Made by a program: the position numbers and the translations under genes | Shown here: positions 30,993 through 36,295 of the stretch, in pieces | Numbering within the stretch: position 1 is the stretch's first letter | How the letters are laid out: the number at the start of each line of letters is the position of its first letter | The notes under the pieces: generated by a model | Told to the model about the DNA's origin: nothing | What the model saw: only the letters and a program-made list of their open reading frames with translations | Database searches by the model: none | Assembly: GCA_022448165.1 (NCBI GenBank) | Contig: JAKVAS010000020.1 | Location: forward strand, 1 to 36,295 | Direction of reading: 5' to 3' | DNA: 36,295 nucleotides | Origin: Crocinitomicaceae bacterium | GTDB taxonomy: Bacteria > Bacteroidota > Bacteroidia > Flavobacteriales_D > Crocinitomicaceae

Positions 30993-32126
30993 TAGAAAAG
31001 CCATTACAACTGTTATTTCAGGATTAAGAAAAACAGTGTTTGTAGTACTAAACACAAGAAACAAAAGAATCAATTGCCATCCAAAATCTAGTTTCCCTGT
31101 TTCTTTTTTAATCAAAACTAATATCGAAACCATCACAGTGATCCATAATATGAACCCAATATACCCATATTGCAATAGTATACTTAGGTATTCGGAATCA
31201 AGGTAAAAGCCGACATTCTCTAATGGGTTTAAAAGAATTCCTCTTCCAATCATTTGTTTGAACATGGAAGATTCATAAAAAATGGAATAATGCTCCACGC
31301 GTTCCAGCCAAGAATTCGATTTGAATGCTTCTCCTGTAATTAAAGAAAGAAGGTTAGTAGAACGAAAGAAAAACAAAGCTGAAACAAGTGATAGCACCCC
31401 TCCAACAATTATAAAAAGATTCCTTCTTAAAGTGTTTGTCTTCAATAAATGAAAAACAATCAAAAGTAAAGAAGCAATCATTCCTGTTCTCGATTGCGTA
31501 AGAAAAACCAATAGGAAACAAAGCACAATATACTTCCAATTCTCTTTAGCATTTAACGATAAGAAATACAACAAAAACAAACAAAACGCAATGGAATTAT
31601 TATTTGGATTCAGCATTGTCCCGGCTAATCGAAACCCTCCAAACTCATGATAGTTTCCTAAAATCACTTCCTCTTTTGGAGCATAGAAATAAGATAGCTG
31701 TTCCCCCAAACCAAACGGGTTCAAATACATGATTAAATTGATACCGACAAAAATTAGAAATAATCCTTTTACAAAATTCCCCAATTTAATCGACGAGAAC
31801 CAGGCTGTTGGTAAATTTCCGACTACAAAAACAACCGCTCCCCATTTGATCCATCGCATTGACATTCCAATTGAACGCACTCTAAACGTGTCATGATTTA
31901 AAATATCACTGATTAATATCCAACCAACCATTACTAAAAAAAACAACATCAAAAGACGCCAATTCTTTCTCTCCCAACAAACAACTCCTGTATATACAAG
32001 AGCAAAAGGAAATAACAAGTTATCTATTCCAAAGCGGCTCTGCGATGACCAAAACATCGTGTCAAACAGACAGATAATCACAAAGAGTACTGCCCCAATA
32101 CTTAATAATTGTTTTAATGCTTTCAC
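30927..32126 (-). CDS. O-antigen polymerase-like membrane protein (Wzy candidate)
   Basis: A 399-residue protein with about ten to eleven helices. Features of the polymerase/ligase superfamily are the cytoplasmic/TM run IVLCFLLVFLTQSRTGMIASLL (the SRTG arginine is typical), a periplasmic segment SNSWLERVEHYSIF with GRGILLNPLENVGFYLDSEYLSILLQYG, and a final helix pair. It lies between transferases and upstream of the 498-base break, so it fits a Wzy that polymerises repeat units on the periplasmic side. The start is a GTG at 32126 overlapping the preceding glycosyltransferase's stop (GTGA). Its last 66 bases overlap the convergent small two-TM gene. Confidence 0.85.
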   Translation of the reverse strand: MKALKQLLSIGAVLFVIICLFDTMFWSSQSRFGIDNLLFPFALVYTGVVCWERKNWRLLMLFFLVMVGWILISDILNHDTFRVRSIGMSMRWIKWGAVVFVVGNLPTAWFSSIKLGNFVKGLFLIFVGINLIMYLNPFGLGEQLSYFYAPKEEVILGNYHEFGGFRLAGTMLNPNNNSIAFCLFLLYFLSLNAKENWKYIVLCFLLVFLTQSRTGMIASLLLIVFHLLKTNTLRRNLFIIVGGVLSLVSALFFFRSTNLLSLITGEAFKSNSWLERVEHYSIFYESSMFKQMIGRGILLNPLENVGFYLDSEYLSILLQYGYIGFILWITVMVSILVLIKKETGKLDFGWQLILLFLVFSTTNTVFLNPEITVVMAFLLGVWLFSKGNNKIEDKSNKNT

Positions 32127-33217
32127 TTCGACACTTCATCAATCAATTCAACCAAATATTGTAATTGGTTCCCTCTTGAATACTTTTCCGAAAACCCTTC
32201 TGAAGGAAGGATATATTTCGACTTCTTTATATCTTCTAAAGATCTAAAGATATCTTGAATCGTATTTTTAGCCCAAAAAACATTTGGATACTCTTTCAAT
32301 TCTTCATGAATAGAACCGCATCTTATTTTATCATTTGAGATGATCAAAATTGCACGATTACAGCGTACATAATCAAAAATCTTTGTAGTAGACTGAAACT
32401 CATGCCCAATGGTTTGAATGATGCCAACATCCGAATTTCCTATTACACTAATTGCTTTGTCATAATTTACAAAACCCAATGAGCTCACATATTCATTATT
32501 CAAATCCAACGCTTTTTCGTCTCCTCCGATATACGTTAACGACAAACTACTTTCCTCCAATGCCTTTTCCATATTCCCAGGAGGGAAATAAAACTTCCCT
32601 GCATAAGAAAAAGTAGCTGAATCGGATAATTTTACTGGTTTTGGATTACATTCTACGGATTCATCGTATCCATTTTGAATAATTCTATTTGGTTTTGAGT
32701 CGAAATTCGCAATGATTTTGGCACAATGTTCATTAACTGTAATTAATGCATCAGCACAACGATTAAACCCACGTTCGAACCACTTTTTAATTGCCGTTTT
32801 AAGTTTTCCATTATCGAAACCTGGATTAATTGCAAAAGGATCCCTGTAATCCAAAATAACTTTACAATCAAACTTCTTCTTTAACCATTTGCTCAAAGAA
32901 AAATGCATAAAAGGCCCTCCGGTAATTATCACAATATCAGGATTAATCCCTGACTCAATTTCGAGAAAATGTTTGATATTCTTTTTCCAAATCACGCCAT
33001 CATCCGCTATAACTTTTTGCAAAATAGAAGTTCCCTCTTTTTTAACAAAATAAACGTTTTCTCCTTTTGCTTCAGTCTCGCCTGTTATTACAGACACCCT
33101 CGCATTACAAGCATCTCCAAGATACTTATACCAATAGCTTGCTCTTAATGCTCCAACTCGCTTGTTTGGAGCAAATGCATAAGCTATAATCAATATATTT
33201 CGTTGCTTATTTGGCAA
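32123..33217 (-). CDS. GT-B glycosyltransferase with TTG start
   Basis: A 364-residue protein of the family 4-like GT-B fold. The N-terminus NILIIAYAFAPNKRVGALR carries the donor/acceptor glycine loop, followed by PDIVIITGGPFMHFSL, VILDYRDPFAINPGF and a C-terminal domain with FSYAGKFYFPPGN and STTKIFDYVRCNRAILII in place of the usual E-x7-E. It therefore belongs to a divergent branch, and donor and acceptor are unknown. The only start that keeps the first strand is a TTG at 33217: an in-frame stop lies three codons before it and no ATG follows until well inside the fold. It overlaps the upstream gene by 11 bases and the polymerase start by 4. Confidence 0.85.
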   Translation of the reverse strand: MPNKQRNILIIAYAFAPNKRVGALRASYWYKYLGDACNARVSVITGETEAKGENVYFVKKEGTSILQKVIADDGVIWKKNIKHFLEIESGINPDIVIITGGPFMHFSLSKWLKKKFDCKVILDYRDPFAINPGFDNGKLKTAIKKWFERGFNRCADALITVNEHCAKIIANFDSKPNRIIQNGYDESVECNPKPVKLSDSATFSYAGKFYFPPGNMEKALEESSLSLTYIGGDEKALDLNNEYVSSLGFVNYDKAISVIGNSDVGIIQTIGHEFQSTTKIFDYVRCNRAILIISNDKIRCGSIHEELKEYPNVFWAKNTIQDIFRSLEDIKKSKYILPSEGFSEKYSRGNQLQYLVELIDEVSK

Positions 33218-34121
33218 TGTCTTTTAATTTTTTGGTCAGATTACCATAAATTTCATCTTTACAGAATTCTGTTGAAATAAAATCAATTCCTTTTTTGTTA
33301 ATCCCTAAACTTCCCGAATCAAAAAGCCCCTTTATTTTTCGCAACTGTGACTCTAGCCCTTCCTCATCTGGGCAATGTAAACAATGATCATAAGCATTCT
33401 TGTACAACACCTGTTTACCTCTGGCTAATGCTTCTAAAATAAAAGAAGATAAACCATCATGTTCCGTATATCTCATACAGACATGTGCCTCATCAAATAC
33501 AGCATTCATATCTTTCACCCAACCTAATGCTTTCACATTTGATGGTAAAGGCTCATAGCTTTCCGCTTTTGCCCCAGCAATTTTAAATTGAACATCGGGA
33601 AACTTTTGCGCTAAGTTCAAAAACGCCTCTATTCCATAAAACTCCAATCGAGTCTCCGATATATAAGATAAAACTGTTAACTGATTATTTTCTTCTATAT
33701 CAACCGTATCAAACCGTTTTTCAAAACAAGCAAAGTTTAAGATTTCTGCATTGATTCCGATTTCCTTTAATTCTTCCTGAATCCAGCTCACCTCGCACAA
33801 ATGAATGGCGTTATCGATATATGATTGAAGAAAATCTCCATTTTTAAAATTAGCAATCGATCTCACAACATCAGTACCAACCCAGTTCATTACAACTGGG
33901 ACATTATTTTTAAATGCTAAATCAAAAGCTTTACTTTTCTTTATTGTTCCGTTTATAGAAAACAAGCAGTCTGCTCTGGGGATATGATAAAGCCCTTTTA
34001 GTTGATCCATTCTGCTACCGTATGTATCTAAACGAATGTATTTGCTCTTAGCATCAAACTCAGACAACCCATTTCTTAGGCGATCTGTAAACATGGGTAA
34101 TCCAACAATAACTACTTTCAT
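33207..34121 (-). CDS. GT-B fold glycosyltransferase
   Basis: A 304-residue protein. The N-terminal half is short (KVVIVGLPMFTDRLRNGL, DCLFSINGTIKKSKAF, VVMNWVGTDVVRSI). The C-terminal half has FKIAGAKAESY, VKALGWVKDMNAVFDEAHVC and YTEHDGLSSFILEALARGKQ, the last being the donor-binding glutamate region of family 4-like enzymes (E-x6-E in the order EHDGLSSFILE). The size is below the usual 350-400 residues, so the first domain is reduced. I chose the ATG at 34121, which overlaps the acetyltransferase stop as ATGA, over an in-frame start at 34133. Donor sugar unknown. Confidence 0.82.
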   Translation of the reverse strand: MKVVIVGLPMFTDRLRNGLSEFDAKSKYIRLDTYGSRMDQLKGLYHIPRADCLFSINGTIKKSKAFDLAFKNNVPVVMNWVGTDVVRSIANFKNGDFLQSYIDNAIHLCEVSWIQEELKEIGINAEILNFACFEKRFDTVDIEENNQLTVLSYISETRLEFYGIEAFLNLAQKFPDVQFKIAGAKAESYEPLPSNVKALGWVKDMNAVFDEAHVCMRYTEHDGLSSFILEALARGKQVLYKNAYDHCLHCPDEEGLESQLRKIKGLFDSGSLGINKKGIDFISTEFCKDEIYGNLTKKLKDIAK

Positions 34122-34702
34122 CCCTGAGCCCATTTATTGTAAAACGATTTTAATTCTGGATACTGCTCTAAATATGATTTATCCATATCTCTTGTATCAC
34201 CAATTACTTTTGCTGGATTACCTCCAATAATTGAAAAGTCCGGAAACTCTCCTTTCACAAAACTATATGCAGCTACCAAGCATCCTTTACCTAGTTTAAC
34301 CTCTGGCATAATTGTCACATGCGGACCTACAAATGAATATTTCCCTATATGTACACTGCCTTTATTATACGCCTTATGATCACTTGTTGAACGATATTGA
34401 TCTCCGTACAATCGAATAGAAATATGACTACTGTGCGTCAATATTGATATATAGTTTGTGATTTGGCAACCTTCCTCTATTTTAACCCCATTCGTTGATT
34501 CAATAAAATTGAATTGCCCAATAAACACATTATCCGCAAGCGTTAAACCAGCCTCCCCAACTATTGCCGTAGCGCTTCCTATTCGCGTATCTTTAAGAAA
34601 TACACCGTTTTGATTATAGCCATATATCATCTGAGGCCTTGCTCTTTTGGCATGCTTCATACTCCGTTTGGCAGCCCAATAATTCATCACTTTCTTAATC
34701 AT
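34118..34702 (-). CDS. Hexapeptide-repeat acyltransferase (left-handed beta-helix)
   Basis: A 194-residue O- or N-acetyltransferase of the maltose/WcaF/CatB-like group. Several imperfect hexapeptide turns are visible from about residue 42 on: ATAIVGEAGLTLADNVFIGQ, then IGKYSFVGPHVTIMPEVKLG and KGCLVAAYSFVKGEF, ending with SIIGGNPAKVIGDT, the usual C-terminal cap. The catalytic histidine is probably in the SSHISIR region. It would acetylate a sugar of the repeat unit, using acetyl-CoA in the cytoplasm. It overlaps the flippase stop by 4 bases at its start and the next glycosyltransferase by 4 at its end. Confidence 0.88.
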   Translation of the reverse strand: MIKKVMNYWAAKRSMKHAKRARPQMIYGYNQNGVFLKDTRIGSATAIVGEAGLTLADNVFIGQFNFIESTNGVKIEEGCQITNYISILTHSSHISIRLYGDQYRSTSDHKAYNKGSVHIGKYSFVGPHVTIMPEVKLGKGCLVAAYSFVKGEFPDFSIIGGNPAKVIGDTRDMDKSYLEQYPELKSFYNKWAQG

Positions 34703-35961
34703 GCTTTCGGTTGCTTAACAAACTGAAATATTTTAAATATAACGAAAAGAAAGTAAGCTACCTGAGACAAACTCATTGCCCAAAGCATAGTACTTACATC
34801 CGCCTTAATAATATATGCAGGAACAAAAACAGATAGAATCATAACAAACGTTCCAATTGTAGCGATTTGGAAAAATTCACGCTGCTTTCCTATAACAATG
34901 GGCAAAAACGAAAGAGGTGACACTAAGAAATTTGCCAAAAACCAAGGTGCCATTATTTCAGAAAACTCTCCAGCGCCCCTCCATTTTTCGCTGAAAACAA
35001 ACGCAAAGATATCCCCTCCAAAAATGAAAATGAACGTGAATGGAACAATCGATATTAACACGAGTACCTTCAGCGCTTTAGAAATCAATGGAAGTATATC
35101 CTCACCCTTATTATACTTTTCTGAACAACGTTGAAAAAACACCTGGCTTAATGCGAGCCCAGCTAGAATTAGAGGCATTCTTAATAATCGATAAGACAAT
35201 CCATAATATCCTAAATCATCTTTTGTGAAGAATTCCATAATCATAAAGGCCACCAACAAGTCCTTTCCTAAATCCATCAACGTATGCGGTAAACTTATCC
35301 TAGGAAATTCAGTGTGTTGTTTAGCAAGCAATAAATTTCTTGGTGATTTGATCCCTATATTATGAGCTTTCCTTGCTTTAAAAAAGTCTCTTAAAAACCA
35401 AACATTAGATACAACCAGTCCTGATATAGCACCAATGATCAAGCCGATATAACCAAAACCTAACCATCCCAACAATATCTTCATCACTCCACTAAATGAC
35501 GAATTAGCAACTTTGGAATAACTAATACTTGAAAACAACTTTTCACGAATTCCCCAGTTGGTACCAAGATTATAGAAAGCAGTTAATCCAATTCCCAAAG
35601 GCAACAAAACATAAAATAGTACACCACTTGGTGTTTTCGACCAAACAAGTGGAATAAGCACACCAATAAACGAAAGCGCTGTAATATTCGCAATCATTCG
35701 AAGCCCTACAAGGTAGAGACGATACGCATGCGTTGTTGTTTTTACAATCGGTAAAGATAATTCATATTTAGCTGTTGCTAAAGCAGCTCCAACAGCCATA
35801 ACTCTTGAAAACATTTCTAATTCCGCTGTTTCCTCTGGATTATACACCCTGTTTATTACAATACTTAATCCAAGATTGATAATCTGAGCAATAACTGTTC
35901 CTGACATCAAGACCATGATGTACTTGAAGAAATCAGATTTTAAATGACTACGCTTAATCAT
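34699..35961 (-). CDS. Oligosaccharide flippase (Wzx-like, MOP superfamily)
   Basis: A 420-residue membrane protein with about twelve helices. The start FFKYIMVLMSGTVIAQIINL and VYNPEETAELEMFSRVMAVG match the N-terminal polysaccharide-synthesis domain of Wzx-type flippases. GLSYRLLRMPLILAGLALSQ in the second half is a family landmark. It would flip undecaprenyl-PP-linked repeat units across the inner membrane for polymerisation by the Wzy-type protein encoded downstream. The ATG at 35961 overlaps the upstream epimerase stop by 8 bases; a TTG at 35970 is also in frame and less likely. Confidence 0.92.
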   Translation of the reverse strand: MIKRSHLKSDFFKYIMVLMSGTVIAQIINLGLSIVINRVYNPEETAELEMFSRVMAVGAALATAKYELSLPIVKTTTHAYRLYLVGLRMIANITALSFIGVLIPLVWSKTPSGVLFYVLLPLGIGLTAFYNLGTNWGIREKLFSSISYSKVANSSFSGVMKILLGWLGFGYIGLIIGAISGLVVSNVWFLRDFFKARKAHNIGIKSPRNLLLAKQHTEFPRISLPHTLMDLGKDLLVAFMIMEFFTKDDLGYYGLSYRLLRMPLILAGLALSQVFFQRCSEKYNKGEDILPLISKALKVLVLISIVPFTFIFIFGGDIFAFVFSEKWRGAGEFSEIMAPWFLANFLVSPLSFLPIVIGKQREFFQIATIGTFVMILSVFVPAYIIKADVSTMLWAMSLSQVAYFLFVIFKIFQFVKQPKA

Positions 35962-36295
35962 TATTAACAAGTCCTCTTAAATATTCTGAAATTCCCTCTT
36001 CAAAATAGTTAAGGTCTTCGTAGCCTAGTTCTTTGGTTGTATTTGAGATATCGGCTAACGAATCACGAATATCTCCTGGTCTATCCGGACCATTTACAAT
36101 TTTAGTTTCATTATTATAAGCACCCAACTCTATCAGGGTTGTCTTAATTAATTTCACAATACTGTTTAATGAGAAGAAAGTACCACATGCAACATTGAAT
36201 TTACCACCAAATGTTTCTTCATTTGTTGTAGAAAGGGCTAATACATTTGCTTTGACAGCATTCTTCACGTACGTAAAATCTCGTGTTTGTTCACC
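35954..36295 (-). CDS. NAD-dependent nucleotide-sugar epimerase/dehydratase, C-terminal part (cut by window edge)
   Basis: The 113 visible codons are the C-terminal third of an extended SDR protein. The fragment opens with GEQTRDFTYVKN, the strand-helix of the substrate region, and continues with FNVACGTFFSLNSIVKLI and GPDRPGDIRDSLADISNT, then LGYE. This order is that of UDP-GlcNAc 4-epimerase (WbpP/Gne) and related UDP-sugar enzymes. The Rossmann NAD site and the YxxxK catalytic pair lie outside the window, so the exact reaction (4-epimerase versus dehydratase) is inferred. The frame is open to the right edge. It is probably the upstream member of the wzx operon. Confidence 0.88.
   Translation of the reverse strand, partial: GEQTRDFTYVKNAVKANVLALSTTNEETFGGKFNVACGTFFSLNSIVKLIKTTLIELGAYNNETKIVNGPDRPGDIRDSLADISNTTKELGYEDLNYFEEGISEYLRGLVNND

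Noticed and set aside
1-36295. CRISPR array, prophage, insertion sequence or genomic island boundary
   Set aside because: I saw no spaced direct repeats, transposase or integrase motifs, tRNA genes or terminal inverted repeats.

Overview
The window is low-GC, gene-dense chromosomal DNA from a member of the Bacteroidota, most likely of the order Flavobacteriales. The evidence is: two proteins with type IX secretion (T9SS) C-terminal sorting domains, an S46 dipeptidyl-peptidase, a SiaB/SiaC pair of the type common in this phylum, and repeated matches to the Bacteroidota -7 promoter element TAnnTTTG, several lying only a few bases before the start codon. The genus cannot be fixed from the sequence. 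I see no phage, transposase, CRISPR array, tRNA or rRNA, and no gene-free stretch longer than 300 bases.

Region 1 (1-7.6 kb) is housekeeping. A minus-strand operon runs ABC exporter, a signal-less NMT1/THI5-like binding-fold protein, then ferrochelatase (cut by the window edge). A plus-strand group follows: uracil phosphoribosyltransferase, a small membrane protein and a YjjG-type nucleotidase. Then come a minus-strand OsmC / RlmB / small secreted protein group and the divergent lipoyl synthase gene.

Region 2 (7.6-18.0 kb) is the secretion and protease part. Two tandem, diverged paralogues of about 1040 residues (BNR-type beta-propellers with T9SS sorting domains) are followed by dihydrolipoyl dehydrogenase and, on the opposite strand, a DPP11-type S46 dipeptidyl-peptidase with an odd cysteine/lysine-rich C-terminal tail. 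Clear hairpins or terminators separate these units.

Region 3 (18.1-22.6 kb) holds a membrane protein of unknown function, a coaE-siaC-siaB operon (CoA synthesis plus a phospho-switch pair), and a divergent plus-strand group of a methyltransferase, a ZIP metal transporter and a PAP2 phosphatase.

Region 4 (22.6-36.3 kb) is a surface-polysaccharide locus. It has a PglC-like initiating sugar transferase with a DegT/PglE-like aminotransferase, a plus-strand pair of polyprenyl-phosphate-sugar synthase and GT-C transferase, and a long minus-strand set of tightly overlapping genes: sugar epimerase (partial), Wzx flippase, acetyltransferase, four GT-B glycosyltransferases and two O-antigen polymerase/ligase-type proteins. 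A small two-TM protein gene lies inside that set on the opposite strand. Together these could initiate, extend, flip, polymerise and ligate an O-antigen or capsule-like glycan.

No wholly new system is evident. The best leads are the cysteine/lysine tail on the S46 peptidase, the duplicated T9SS propellers with an unassigned inserted domain, the cytoplasmic binding-fold protein next to hemH, and the embedded Wzz-like small membrane gene.
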